NCBI GenBank assembly: GCA_022447225.1
Contig: JAKVAZ010000009.1
Coordinates: 253,886-317,885, forward strand
Origin: Fuerstiella sp.
GTDB taxonomy: Bacteria > Planctomycetota > Planctomycetia > Planctomycetales > Planctomycetaceae
Length of the DNA stretch: 64,000 bases
Reading direction: 5' to 3'
Every line of letters starts with the position of its first letter. The stretch's first letter is position 1. A model generated the notes under the pieces. The model was not told the DNA's origin. It ran no database searches and was given only the letters and a program-made list of their open reading frames with translations. Below, in pieces: positions 1 to 9,701 of this stretch. The translations under genes were made by a program, and so were the position numbers.

Positions 1-79
<79 letters not shown>

Positions 80-110
80 GAAGTTCTGACTTCTGAATCG
101 ATTATTTCCC

Positions 111-123
111 ACCACCTGGTGGT
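111..123. promoter_or_regulatory. 13-bp palindrome upstream of the nanA-like gene
   Basis: ACCACC-T-GGTGGT is a perfect inverted repeat about 100 bases before the start codon at 225. It has the form of a dimeric repressor site, but no regulator is known and a site this short can occur by chance. No convincing -35/-10 pair was found beside it. Confidence 0.25.
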
Positions 124-224
124 CGTTTAAATTGATTGACAACGGATCACAGGGGGCGGATGACCTTCCGTGCCATATCTGACGGCGGCCGGACATGTTT
201 ATCAATCTCACGGAGACAGAATCA

Positions 225-1109
225 ATGAAACAGTTCCACGGGATCTACCCGGCACTTGTGACTCCTTTCGACAGAACCGGCGGCATCAATGAAACAGTCG
301 TTAAAGAGATCGTCAACTGGCATCTGAAAGAAGGCGTCGATGGATTTTACATTTGTGGCGGCACCGGTGAAGGTCTGCTGCTCTCGCCCGACGAACGCAG
401 ACAAATGCTGGAAGCCACCGTCCGCGCCGCAGACGGCCGGGGAAAAGTCATCGCACACGTGGCAACGCTCGATACCGCCACGACAATCGATCTGGCGCAG
501 CACGCTGAAGCCGGTGGCGCGGCCGCGGTGAGCGTATTGCCGCCGATTTACTACAACGTTGATTCACTGGCTGCGATGGAACATTACCGTTTGATCGCTT
601 CGGCAACCAGGTTGCCTCTGTTTGTTTATCACATACCAGCGTTAACCGGCAAACAAATGAGCGTCGACGAAATGCGGCAATTGCTGGAAATTCCTAACGT
701 GAGTGGATTGAAGTTCTCAGACTACGATCATTTCAACATGCACCGAATACGACTACTACGCGAGGATTTGATCGTCTATTCCGGAAACGATGAGGTGTTT
801 CTGTCGGCCCTGAATCTGGGAGCTAATGGCGGCATCGGCCTGACCTACAATTTCATGCCACAGGTCTACGTGGAAATCTATCAAGCGTTCCTGGCCGACG
901 ACATTGCCCGCGCTCGCGAACTTCAGCAGAAATCCTGCGCGATGATCGATGCCGGCTTCCAGGTTTACGGCATGGGCGTGGCTAAGGCCGCTCTGCAACA
1001 TCTGGGCTTCGACGTAGGGGAACCCCGCCGTCCTTTGCGAGCCCTAACGCCCGATGAACGAACGCTCATTACAGAGCGAATGGATGCCCTGGGCCTCACA
1101 GCCGGATAG
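225..1109 (+). CDS. N-acetylneuraminate lyase-like aldolase (DapA/NanA family)
   Basis: A 294-residue (beta/alpha)8 aldolase of the dihydrodipicolinate synthase/N-acetylneuraminate lyase family, probably cytoplasmic, forming or cleaving a pyruvate-derived Schiff base. Visible features are GGTGEG (residues 45-50), the catalytic tyrosine in VYHIPALTG (Y135), the Schiff-base lysine in GLKFSD (K163) and a GGIGLTYN segment. YHIPALTG and GGIGLTYN fit sialate lyases better than DapA. The start at 225 was chosen over ATG 195 because GGAGA lies 8 bases before it and the family fold begins right there. No other sialic-acid genes are in the window, so the true 2-keto acid substrate is uncertain. It is transcribed towards the fusion gene that ends at 1374. 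Confidence 0.85.
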   Translation: MKQFHGIYPALVTPFDRTGGINETVVKEIVNWHLKEGVDGFYICGGTGEGLLLSPDERRQMLEATVRAADGRGKVIAHVATLDTATTIDLAQHAEAGGAAAVSVLPPIYYNVDSLAAMEHYRLIASATRLPLFVYHIPALTGKQMSVDEMRQLLEIPNVSGLKFSDYDHFNMHRIRLLREDLIVYSGNDEVFLSALNLGANGGIGLTYNFMPQVYVEIYQAFLADDIARARELQQKSCAMIDAGFQVYGMGVAKAALQHLGFDVGEPRRPLRALTPDERTLITERMDALGLTAG

Positions 1110-1137
1110 TTCCGGAGAGGAAATAACCGAGGACTCC

Positions 1138-1166
1138 TCATTGACGGACCAGAGTCGCGTCAATGA
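1138..1166. terminator. Possible hairpin after the nanA-like gene
   Basis: A perfect 9-bp inverted repeat (TCATTGACG / CGTCAATGA) with an 11-base loop begins 28 bases after the stop codon at 1109, in the space between two convergent genes. There is no T-run, so it is not a canonical intrinsic terminator. It could be a weak or factor-assisted one. Confidence 0.35.
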
Positions 1167-1373
1167 CCGGATCAATGCGATCCCAAAATCGGCCGGCTTT
1201 GCAACAACGGTCAAAAGCAGCATGGTCAGGCGGTAAATGCAGACACTACTGTGTTCGTCTCGACATCCAGGTGCACGCCTTTGACGCTCATCTCTGAAGT
1301 TGACCTCAGGACACTATCGACCCGAATTGTTTCGAATTGTTCAGCCACTTGACTCCAGTGGTCAGTCGACGGT

Positions 1374-3302
1374 TCATCGCGGCAGGGTTTTCCAGCGATC
1401 ATTCACATCACCATCCGCGTCGCCGTCTGATGATTCATACGCACCAACGAGTGGATGGTCGGGAAGTGTCGAGATCGGTTCCAGATGAAAACGCATACGA
1501 CGGAGGGCAATACCGTGTCTCCCACACTCTTCCGAGATCTCCATGATCCGACCATCGGAGATACGTGTGCTGGAAACGAGGACTTCGTCCACATTCTGCC
1601 GTTGGCAGATCTCCAGCAAATCATCGTTGCCCCCAAGAACGCGAAGACCGTGGATGACTTTGTTGATCTTGAGCGGATCGTCATCCAGAAATCCAATGGG
1701 GTGGCATCCCCAGCGTAAATTATTGCGCAGTTCCCGAACCAAAAGTTCACCAGCGTCGCCGGCCCCATAAATCAGAACACGTTTACTCTCGGTGCGACCG
1801 AACGCCACGTCACCCCCTGGCAGGACCCGACGGAGTAAACGGAACATAAATCGGCTGGTTGTCAGACAGGTGAATAACACAACGGCATCCAGCACCAGCA
1901 CCGTACGAGAAAATCCCTCGAAGCGATACATCAACAGTAACGCGAGAGCGAGCCCAACGGACGAAGAGGCAACTGCTTTCGCGTAGGTCAGCACGCTGTC
2001 AAGGCCGATGTAGCGCCACAGGCCACGATACACTCCCGTCATCAGCATCACAGGTAGTTTAACGGCGAGCAGCAGAGGAGCAAAATGCACGAATTGCCCC
2101 CAGCCTTCGTTCAGTGCTGCTCTGCCAAACAGAATCAACGAGGCCACGTACCAGGACATCAGCACAAGAACGGCGTCCAGCAGGACCTCAAACACCCGAC
2201 GTTTGTAAGAAAGATCGATGAGAAAAGCCACAAGTGGCTGGCGGCGGGCTTCAGCCACCTCGGACGCATCGTAAACAGACACCTGCGCGAGATAGATACC
2301 GACCAGGGAGAGGATGATCGTCAGTCCGATGACCGATGCCACCGCGGTGTCGATCGGAAGCCACCGAACGGCCAGTCCCAGACAGCCGGAAACGGCTGCC
2401 AGCCCATACAGCATTAAAACGGCACGTCGTTCGGAAAGCCCAAGCGCCACCAGTCGGTGCGAGGCATGATCGCGTCCTCCCTGCGAAATCGCTCGACCTG
2501 ACATCCGCCTCACAATGGCCACCAGCGTGGTGTCAAAAATCGGAATCAGCAACACAAGGACCGGAACAACCAGCACCGGAAGACTCTGCAGACGGCCTCC
2601 GGTGATACTCAGCATCGATGTTCCAGCCAGAAAGAACCCCAGAAACATTGACCCACAATCACCCATGAAGATGGATGCCGGATTGAAGTTGTAGACCAAA
2701 AATCCAATCAACGCTGCAACGAATGAAGCAACAGCAACGGTTTCGGCTATCTGACCATTGATCAAAAGATTCGCGGTCAGAAACGAACCGGCAATCGCAG
2801 AAATCCCTGCAGCAAGACCATCCATATTATCAAGGAGATTCACTGCGTTTGTGATCCCCACCAGCCACAGGATGGTGATTGCCATATTGATCAGAGGGAA
2901 AGGTGTCCACGGGAGAATAACTCCGCTGACACAGACGATCGCTGCTGCCAGAATTTGTGCGATCAGCTTTTGATAGGGTTTGATCGATCGAAGATCATCA
3001 ATCAGTCCAACCAGAAACAACAGACTGCCGGCAGCAAGTATGCTGCGAAACTGAAATCCATCCGGTCCCGCAACAAATAACACGACCATCACCGATCCGA
3101 AAATCGCAATGCCGCCGCAGAGCGCAGTCGGAGTCTGGTGCCACCGGTCTTCGCTCGGTTGAGCAACCAGGCTGAATCGTCTGGCAAAACTGCGGATGAC
3201 CGGCGTCAAGACGACACAAATGCCGAATGCAGCAGCAACGGGAATAAAATGCAGAGGGTCCAAGTTGCCAATTCTGATGTTACAAATTACGAAGGTACTC
3301 AC
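1374..3302 (-). CDS. WecA/MraY-like sugar-phosphate transferase fused to a CapD-type membrane/Rossmann domain
   Basis: A 642-residue multi-pass membrane protein with two recognisable halves. Residues about 20-350 are a polyprenyl-phosphate HexNAc-1-phosphate transferase, with GLIDD (D102, D103), the NLLDNMDG loop (155-162), FMGDCGS (212-218) and the cytoplasmic HxxxH-like HASHRL (279-284). Residues about 370-490 form a second membrane block and about 515-620 a Rossmann segment with GAGDAGE, resembling the N-terminal half of CapD/FlaA1/WbpM-type nucleotide-sugar dehydratases; the catalytic SDR half is absent. A single WecA is about 350 residues. Likely role: the first lipid-linked step of an exported polysaccharide, with the second half possibly sensing a nucleotide cofactor (inference). 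The start is GTG at 3302 with only a weak ribosome site. It lies downstream of the LOG-family gene on the same strand. Confidence 0.85.
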   Translation of the reverse strand: MSTFVICNIRIGNLDPLHFIPVAAAFGICVVLTPVIRSFARRFSLVAQPSEDRWHQTPTALCGGIAIFGSVMVVLFVAGPDGFQFRSILAAGSLLFLVGLIDDLRSIKPYQKLIAQILAAAIVCVSGVILPWTPFPLINMAITILWLVGITNAVNLLDNMDGLAAGISAIAGSFLTANLLINGQIAETVAVASFVAALIGFLVYNFNPASIFMGDCGSMFLGFFLAGTSMLSITGGRLQSLPVLVVPVLVLLIPIFDTTLVAIVRRMSGRAISQGGRDHASHRLVALGLSERRAVLMLYGLAAVSGCLGLAVRWLPIDTAVASVIGLTIILSLVGIYLAQVSVYDASEVAEARRQPLVAFLIDLSYKRRVFEVLLDAVLVLMSWYVASLILFGRAALNEGWGQFVHFAPLLLAVKLPVMLMTGVYRGLWRYIGLDSVLTYAKAVASSSVGLALALLLMYRFEGFSRTVLVLDAVVLFTCLTTSRFMFRLLRRVLPGGDVAFGRTESKRVLIYGAGDAGELLVRELRNNLRWGCHPIGFLDDDPLKINKVIHGLRVLGGNDDLLEICQRQNVDEVLVSSTRISDGRIMEISEECGRHGIALRRMRFHLEPISTLPDHPLVGAYESSDGDADGDVNDRWKTLPR

Positions 3303-3781
3303 CGGAACCGCCAGTACTCTACCGTGCTACCACTGACGGTTCGATGATGGTTCTTTCAAACTCGCTAATCTTCTCCAGGATCTGATCAGACGTGACGGTT
3401 AGGCCGACCTCGATCAGGTCATTGACAGGTGAGGACTCAGAAACACGCCGCAGTATTCATCGAATACTCTGTTCTCTGCCGACGTCGTCACAGATTTGTA
3501 TCTGTCCGGAGTCCTCGGAACACCATGCGGCCCAGAAGTATAGAAAGGAAACAGGGACTTTGTTCTTTTCTTCGGAGTGAAGAGGGATTTAACGATCAGA
3601 ATACGATGCACCGAACAGTGCCCTTCAGGACTCCTGGTCGGAGACATGCCTGTTTCGCACGTAATCGCAGAGTCCGCAGTTACCGGCGCACGCCGATAAT
3701 GTCATCGCATCCCAACTCGATATTCAGCGAACCAAAACACCCGAACCCGGAGCCCATAACAGCGTTGCGTATAGCAGAGAG
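3303..3781. other. Spacer between LOG-family and WecA-fusion genes
   Basis: 479 bases without a credible gene. Open frames here are short or overlap the flanking genes in antisense. It presumably carries the minus-strand promoter of the WecA fusion. I found no strong hairpin, tRNA or repeat. Confidence 0.6.
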
Positions 3782-4867
3782 TCAATCGTCACGAGATGCG
3801 TCAGCCGGCCCCAGTGATTCATTGAGTACGTTAACCAGTTCGCGCAGTCGTCCAACAGCTTTTCGATTGAACACAAATGACAATCGCGGCAGGTCCTGCA
3901 GGTGCTCATCGTCCGCTTCCAGGCGATGCGCCGATGCCTTTTGAATCCGACCGGATTCAACAATGTCGCTGAACTCATCGTTGAGCTGCTCGACCAGATC
4001 GTTGTCGGGTTCGCTGTGAAGTCTCAATATGAGTCGATCTCGTACGAACCTCATGCTGTTGTACACGCTGTAGAAACCAAGTACTTCATCCACTGCCTCT
4101 TCCGCATCATCTGTGACCTTGAACAGCGACATATCACTGGGCGAAATCATTCCCTGATCCATGAGCTCTGTGGTTACGAACTCCAGCCAGCGTTTCCAGT
4201 ACGTTCCGCCAGGTTTGTCCAGAAACACCATGGGCATCAGGTCACGTTTACCTGTCTGTACGAGTGTCAGTGTTTCGAAGGCTTCGTCCTGAGTTCCGAA
4301 CCCTCCCGGACAGGAAACCACAGCATGTACTTCCTTAACAAATAATAATTTTCGAGTAAAAAAGTATTTGAGATTCACCAGTTTCGGATCGCCGCTGATA
4401 ACAGAATTCGCCTCCTGTTCGAACGGCAGCAAAATATTGAGTCCCATGGCCATCTCTCGGCCGGCCCCCTGATGCGCTGCCTCCATGATGCCACCCCCGG
4501 CACCGGTAACCACCATCCAGCCTTCTTCGGCCATGCGCTGACCGTACAATTCCACCTGCTGCCACACCGGATCATCCGGCTGAGTCCTCGCAGACCCGAA
4601 AACCGTCACCTTACGGTCCCGACGGTACGGCGTAAAAACTTTGAACGCGTATCGCAGTTCACGCAGGGCACGACTCAGGATTTTCAGGTCACCTCGTGTG
4701 GCTTTGTCGGCTGCCAGCAGATCGGCTGTTGCTTTGATTTCGCTTATGAGCTCAGAATGCTGAGTCAGTTCCGACAAATGCTCAATCACGTCCAGTTCGG
4801 ACGCCCTGGAATGTCGCAGATACTTCCTTTTCACGAGGCTAAATTTCCTCCCGGACCATTCAATCAA
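3782..4867 (-). CDS. LOG-family protein (lysine-decarboxylase-like, TIGR00730 type)
   Basis: A 361-residue cytoplasmic protein with the LOG nucleotide-binding fold at about residues 85-270. It shows [11 protein letters not shown] (121-131) and the catalytic PGGFGTQDE (187-195), preceded by TRK (171-173). Characterised members hydrolyse nucleoside 5'-monophosphates to the free base and ribose 5-phosphate; the old name lysine decarboxylase is misleading. The protein is longer than the roughly 190-residue plant-like LOGs, with extra N-terminal (about 80 residues) and C-terminal (about 90 residues) segments, so substrate preference may differ. The longest frame starts with TTG at 4867; GTG 33 bases downstream is an alternative. 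The STAS gene lies just upstream on the same strand and could be cotranscribed. Confidence 0.85.
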   Translation of the reverse strand: MIEWSGRKFSLVKRKYLRHSRASELDVIEHLSELTQHSELISEIKATADLLAADKATRGDLKILSRALRELRYAFKVFTPYRRDRKVTVFGSARTQPDDPVWQQVELYGQRMAEEGWMVVTGAGGGIMEAAHQGAGREMAMGLNILLPFEQEANSVISGDPKLVNLKYFFTRKLLFVKEVHAVVSCPGGFGTQDEAFETLTLVQTGKRDLMPMVFLDKPGGTYWKRWLEFVTTELMDQGMISPSDMSLFKVTDDAEEAVDEVLGFYSVYNSMRFVRDRLILRLHSEPDNDLVEQLNDEFSDIVESGRIQKASAHRLEADDEHLQDLPRLSFVFNRKAVGRLRELVNVLNESLGPADASRDD

Positions 4868-4916
4868 ATTCTCCGATCAGTCTGAACTACACCGACCGGG
4901 TCGCGTCTTCTGCAAA

Positions 4917-5306
4917 TCATGAATCGATCGCCTGCATGGCTTCCGGACGCGTATCATAAATCGCCCAGATTGTATCGAGCGCTGTGATCTTCAGTAACTC
5001 TCGGGCCATCTCATTGGCCCCACACAGGACCAGTTCACCACCTCGACGCTTGAGAAATTTATGACATCGCAAAATCAGTGCGAGGAACACGGAACCAAAA
5101 TATCCGACCTGCGTGAGATCGAACACCACCATTGGCACTTCCTGATTCGCAAGGGATTCCATGACGAAGTCGGCCGCCTGCTCCACCAAATCCCACTGAA
5201 GGGACTCCACACTGGCGGCAGGGACGACGACAACAGTATTTCCGTGCCATTCGATGTCAAAGCTTTCGAGGACTTCAGACACAAGACCGGCCTTTCTGAC
5301 AGCCAA
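4917..5306 (-). CDS. STAS-domain protein (anti-sigma-factor-antagonist-like)
   Basis: A 129-residue single-domain protein. The central beta-alpha pattern, from [16 protein letters not shown] through [20 protein letters not shown] to [15 protein letters not shown], is that of STAS domains such as SpoIIAA/RsbV. In the phosphoacceptor loop (YFGSVFL) the serine is kept, but the usual Asp before it and the Ser-Gly after it are changed, so switching by phosphorylation is possible but not assured. No anti-sigma kinase or sigma factor is in the window. The start is uncertain: TTG at 5306 gives the longest frame and GTG at 5282 also fits. Likely role: a partner-switching signalling component. Confidence 0.75.
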   Translation of the reverse strand: MAVRKAGLVSEVLESFDIEWHGNTVVVVPAASVESLQWDLVEQAADFVMESLANQEVPMVVFDLTQVGYFGSVFLALILRCHKFLKRRGGELVLCGANEMARELLKITALDTIWAIYDTRPEAMQAIDS

Positions 5307-5643
5307 AGAACCAGGAAAAATATACTTTAACAGCCTAACATATCACCGGTCTGTCTCACCAGTCCGTCAGACTTGAGACAGGCTGAAGAAACAGGATGCA
5401 GTCTGAAACGGTATAACGGCAGATACTGAATGTAGAGTCAGCTGACATGATCATTAGGTCGATCCCGCCAACTCCTCTACTCCGGTCCCCCAGGTGCCGG
5501 AAGTTGCTTCACAGCAATTACCCGGAAATCTGTCCCTGCAGAACTCTCTGATCGTTCCCCGCAACACCCGAGGAGTCACACTAAACCACCACGGGTATGG
5601 TACCGGGGCCCCGCAGACTCCACACCGTTGCTGATAAACGGTA
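5307..5643. other. Spacer between smc and the STAS gene
   Basis: 337 bases. Directly after the smc stop there is a hairpin (ACCGTT at 5624-5629 with AACGGT at 5637-5642, 7-base loop). The same stretch carries a minus-strand open frame ending at 5454 that encodes a cysteine-containing peptide (CGVCGAPVPYPWW). It has no good start codon: only a TTG at 5708 inside smc opens the frame. I do not call it a gene but list it among the findings. Confidence 0.5.
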
Positions 5644-8600
5644 TCAGGCGGCTCGAGCCTGACCGTCCTGCCGGGTAATAAAATTACCCCGTTCGTCGAT
5701 CTCCTCAAAACACACCGAAAGCCGTTTTGACACGCCGGATTCCTCCATTGTCACTCCATAAAGCACGTCTGTGACAGCCATGGTGGGTTTGCGATGTGTA
5801 ATCATGATGAACTGTGTCGCATCGCGAAAGTCTTTAAGCACGCCTACGAAACGGCTGATATTGGCATCATCCAATGCTGCATCAACCTCATCCAGCAGAC
5901 AAAACGGACTCGGACGACTGCGAAAAATAGACAGCAGCAGTGCAACTGCAGTGAGTGTTTTCTCGCCACCACTGAGCAAAGTAATACTCCGCAATTCCTT
6001 ACCCGGCGGCCGGGCAACCACGTCAATCGAGCAATCCAGCACTTCGTCAGAATCTTCAAGAATCAAATCGGCTTCCCCGCCGCCGAACAGCCGCCGGAAG
6101 ATATCTCGAAAATGCTCCTGAATGCAGGAAAACGATTCTAAAAACATTCGTCGGCATTCCACATTGATTCGACGCACCATGTCTTTCAAGGTATCGCGCG
6201 CAGCTTCGAGATCACGCAACTGCGAATGCAGTCGTTCAAATCGATCCTCCAGTTCGGAAAGATTTTCCAGGCTTTCTGTACTGACGCTGCCAATCTTCCG
6301 GAGTTGCCGACGTAACCGATCTATACGCTGTTCAATTGATTCCCTTAATTCCGAATATTGAGCTGTGTCATACAGAATGGCTGAGACTTCAGGAGAATCC
6401 ACCGTCAGTCTGACCTCAGGTCCGGCCCCTTCTTCGGCACCATCAGCATTCTCACTGGTCGTTAGCTGATTCAGCCAGACTGTCAGCGCAGAACGCCCCT
6501 GTTGCACCGCCTCCTCAACAGAAATCTCATATTCATCCCTGATGCGTTCGGCCGCCGTTGTCAGCTGATGTCTGATGTCGTTGATCTGCAATTCCAGTTC
6601 ATGATGCTGTCGCTCTTTAACTGAACACTGCTCACGTACTTCCACTTCACGTTCGCTGGCTTCCTGTTGGCGATTCCGAAGCAACTCCCGGGTCGAACCA
6701 TGTGCTGCAATCTGGACTGCCGTTCGGTCTTCATCCACGTAAATCTCCGCCAGTTCGGCGCGCACATTCAGTTTCGCCAAAGTCAGCTCCAGGACACGGG
6801 ACTTACCGGCGCACCGTCGTCGTTCCGCTTCCTGCCGCTGCAGACACCGCTCTTTCACATCGTCGCGTACACGCAGGGCTGCCTCCTGCAGCGAAAGAGC
6901 TCTTTCTTCCAAGCGTGTCAGTTCGAGACTGAATTCAGTGCGTCCCTGCTTCAGTTCTTCCAGCTGCTGCTGCCCGTCTGTCACTTCCGCTTCATATTTT
7001 TCCAGACTGTCACGGAGCCCCTTCAACTGATTTTCACCGGCTGTGTGCTGGTCACCAGTCGTACGCCGTCGCAGCTCCAGTGAATCCAGTTCTGCGTTGA
7101 GCTGCTCCTGTCGGGTCGTAAGACGTTCAATCCGTTGTTCGGAAAACTTGACTGCCTGCTGTGTTTCGACAGTGTCCTGCTCCGTTCCACGACATTGATC
7201 AGCGGCTTCAGCAACGGATTGCTGAGCGTTCGCCAACTGTAATTCGTTCGCCTCTGATTCACTGGCCAGACGCTTAAGCTTTAACTCGCCTTCCACAATC
7301 AGATGTTCAGTTCGGTTCAGTTCATTTTTTAGTCGCCGCAATTCGCTTTTACGTGACACGACTGCTGACTCGCTGCGAAGCATTCCACTGTGCAAGGTAC
7401 CGTCACTTTCGACCAGTTCTCCCTGTGGAGTGACAGCCCGGACCATGCCACTCGATTCTTCCACAATTCGCACGGCATCAGACAGTGACTTTACGACCCA
7501 GGTATCAGCCAGCAGGAACGACGCCAGATGTGGCAGATGACGTGGAGAACGGGCCAGACTGTCAGCTCTGCCAATCACTCCCGGGCGGCCGGTCAGAGAG
7601 GGAGTCTCTGAGGGTGAAAAAACAGACTGTCGCACCGGAGTGTTAGTTTGTCCGTCCACCCAGGTCACACTGAGTTCCGGAGAAAATTCAACATCCAAAG
7701 CACCACTGCCGATGTCATCGAGCCATTCCAAATCGAATTCGGGCAGCCGAAGCGGATCGGCATCGTCGCCGGAACACCGTGAGTCTTTGTCGGTATTCGA
7801 CGTTACCGAGTCATCGCCCGCCGGAACATCACCGGCTGACTCCAGCGAGACAAATCCAACGCGACCGCTGATACGGCAGCGGCCGCTACCCAGATAATCA
7901 ACCAGCGGCCCCATGCGGTCGACGACCAGTAGTTGAGCCCGGCCGGAAAGTGCGACTTCCAGCAATGCCGCCTGGGACATATCGACATCCAGCAGGTCAG
8001 CAACACTTCCGCGAATCAGATTCCAGGGAGACTGAGCTGACGTTTCGGCCCGGCTAAGGATATCCCGGACTCCAATTCCGAAACCTTCCTGTCGTTCTTC
8101 CAGGTCTTCCAGAACGGAGCGACGCGCCAGCAACGCGCTACGCTGTTCACGCATCTCCGCCAGTGACTCCCGTAAAGACGACTGCTGAACCACAATTGAT
8201 TCCTGACCTGTCCGGATTTGGCCGGCCCTGTCCTGAGCGTTCCGAAGAGTGTCGGCAGCCGAACTCCCGGAATCCACCAGCTGATTCATTTTTTCACGCA
8301 GCTGAGCACATTCCGCCGACTGTTGTTCCAGTGACGAATTCAGCTCACTCATTCGGCGCGTGACAGAATCTTCTTCAGAACACAACGTCGTAATGCAGCT
8401 GGATAGTGCTGAATTTTTCTGTACCTGCTGCAGCACCTGCTCACGTGTGGTTATAATTTTGTTTCGGGTCTGTTCCAGACTCTCGCGTAACTGATTCAGC
8501 TGAGTATTGCCTGTATGTTGCTGCGATCTCGATGTTTCCAGTTTCTGCTGCTCCAGATTAAACACCCGTGAAATGTGAGATTCCTCCCGGGCAGCTTCAG

Positions 8601-9594
8601 TGACGCGTCCATCCATAACTTTCAACTGACGATCCAGTCGCTTTAAATCCAGTTCCAGTTCCGTCTCACGAGTTGACTGATGTTGCAACGTGGTTTCCAG
8701 ACTTGCAATCCGACTGCGCAGATCCGCCCGTCTGGATTCCAGTGCTCGCATTTCCTCCTCGATTGAATTTAATGCAGTTTCGGCATCCTCTGACCGCTGC
8801 TCGGCTTGTTCCCGCTGAGTCCGCATCTCTCTGAGCATTGCAGACGCCTTGTCCTGCTGCGATGCAAGATCCTGCTGAACCACAGTCTGACGACGGAAAT
8901 CATCGCTGACCATTCCCACCCATAACGCTTCAAGTTCAGAGGAAATTTCACGAAACCGGGCTGCACGCTGAGCCTGACTGCGGATTGCCCCAACCTGAGA
9001 TTCGACTTCGTCCACGATATCAGTCAAACGCAGCAGATTCTGCTCCACGCGTTCCAGGCGGCGTGTCGTCTCAGACCGACGCAACTTGAAGCGTGCGATG
9101 CCGGCAGCTTCTTCAAAGATCAACCGACGATTCGCAGCGTTTGACTGCAAAATCTGATCCACACGCCCCTGCTCAATGATACAGTAGGCAGCCGCTCCCG
9201 CACCGGTTCCCGAAAACAGGTCACGAATGTCTTTTAACCGTGCGGCATTACGATTGATCAGATACTCGGAATCACCCGACTGCCACAGTCGCCGCCCAAT
9301 CGTGACTTCGTCCATGTCAACCGGCAGATATCCGGAGCGGTTGTCAAAAACCAGAGTGGCTTCCGCAAACTGAGCCGGCCCACGACCTGAAGATCCATTA
9401 AAAATGACATCCGTCATTTCCTGGCCGCGCAGACTCCGGGGACTCTGATCCCCTAAGATCCACTTGATCGAATCAACGACATTGCTCTTGCCGCTGCCGT
9501 TCGGGCCCACCACTCCGGTAATTCCGGTGGAAAACTCGAATACAGTCTTGTCGGCAAAACTCTTGAAGCCGAATAATTCCAGCGACCGGAGCAT
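5644..9594 (-). CDS. smc: Chromosome segregation protein Smc
   Basis: A 1316-residue SMC ATPase that compacts and helps segregate the chromosome, normally with ScpA and ScpB, neither of which is here. The N-terminal ABC half has GPNGSGKS (residues 30-37). Long coiled-coil arms flank a hinge at roughly 510-730, and the C-terminal half carries the signature LSGGEKT (about 1204-1210) and Walker [12 protein letters not shown] (about 1230-1240). Bacterial Smc is usually near 1180 residues. Much of the excess sits in the hinge, where an acidic, Ser/Asp-rich insertion of about 100 residues (around 590-690) interrupts the fold. The start is ATG at 9594 with a weak ribosome site. It lies 107 bases downstream of the FlgI-like gene on the same strand. 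Confidence 0.95.
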   Translation of the reverse strand: MLRSLELFGFKSFADKTVFEFSTGITGVVGPNGSGKSNVVDSIKWILGDQSPRSLRGQEMTDVIFNGSSGRGPAQFAEATLVFDNRSGYLPVDMDEVTIGRRLWQSGDSEYLINRNAARLKDIRDLFSGTGAGAAAYCIIEQGRVDQILQSNAANRRLIFEEAAGIARFKLRRSETTRRLERVEQNLLRLTDIVDEVESQVGAIRSQAQRAARFREISSELEALWVGMVSDDFRRQTVVQQDLASQQDKASAMLREMRTQREQAEQRSEDAETALNSIEEEMRALESRRADLRSRIASLETTLQHQSTRETELELDLKRLDRQLKVMDGRVTEAAREESHISRVFNLEQQKLETSRSQQHTGNTQLNQLRESLEQTRNKIITTREQVLQQVQKNSALSSCITTLCSEEDSVTRRMSELNSSLEQQSAECAQLREKMNQLVDSGSSAADTLRNAQDRAGQIRTGQESIVVQQSSLRESLAEMREQRSALLARRSVLEDLEERQEGFGIGVRDILSRAETSAQSPWNLIRGSVADLLDVDMSQAALLEVALSGRAQLLVVDRMGPLVDYLGSGRCRISGRVGFVSLESAGDVPAGDDSVTSNTDKDSRCSGDDADPLRLPEFDLEWLDDIGSGALDVEFSPELSVTWVDGQTNTPVRQSVFSPSETPSLTGRPGVIGRADSLARSPRHLPHLASFLLADTWVVKSLSDAVRIVEESSGMVRAVTPQGELVESDGTLHSGMLRSESAVVSRKSELRRLKNELNRTEHLIVEGELKLKRLASESEANELQLANAQQSVAEAADQCRGTEQDTVETQQAVKFSEQRIERLTTRQEQLNAELDSLELRRRTTGDQHTAGENQLKGLRDSLEKYEAEVTDGQQQLEELKQGRTEFSLELTRLEERALSLQEAALRVRDDVKERCLQRQEAERRRCAGKSRVLELTLAKLNVRAELAEIYVDEDRTAVQIAAHGSTRELLRNRQQEASEREVEVREQCSVKERQHHELELQINDIRHQLTTAAERIRDEYEISVEEAVQQGRSALTVWLNQLTTSENADGAEEGAGPEVRLTVDSPEVSAILYDTAQYSELRESIEQRIDRLRRQLRKIGSVSTESLENLSELEDRFERLHSQLRDLEAARDTLKDMVRRINVECRRMFLESFSCIQEHFRDIFRRLFGGGEADLILEDSDEVLDCSIDVVARPPGKELRSITLLSGGEKTLTAVALLLSIFRSRPSPFCLLDEVDAALDDANISRFVGVLKDFRDATQFIMITHRKPTMAVTDVLYGVTMEESGVSKRLSVCFEEIDERGNFITRQDGQARAA

Positions 9595-9701
9595 TAAAAA
9601 ACAATCGGAATCAGGTGAATGTCAACAGGGATAAAACCAACGTGGATGACGTGCAATTCAGTCAACCGGTCGGCCCTCACAAATCAACCAGAGATTGACA
9701 C

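Noticed and set aside
3429-3944. A 171-codon plus-strand open frame spanning the spacer before the LOG-family gene.
   Set aside because: It is Arg/Ser-rich, has no ribosome site and ends antisense to the LOG-family coding region.
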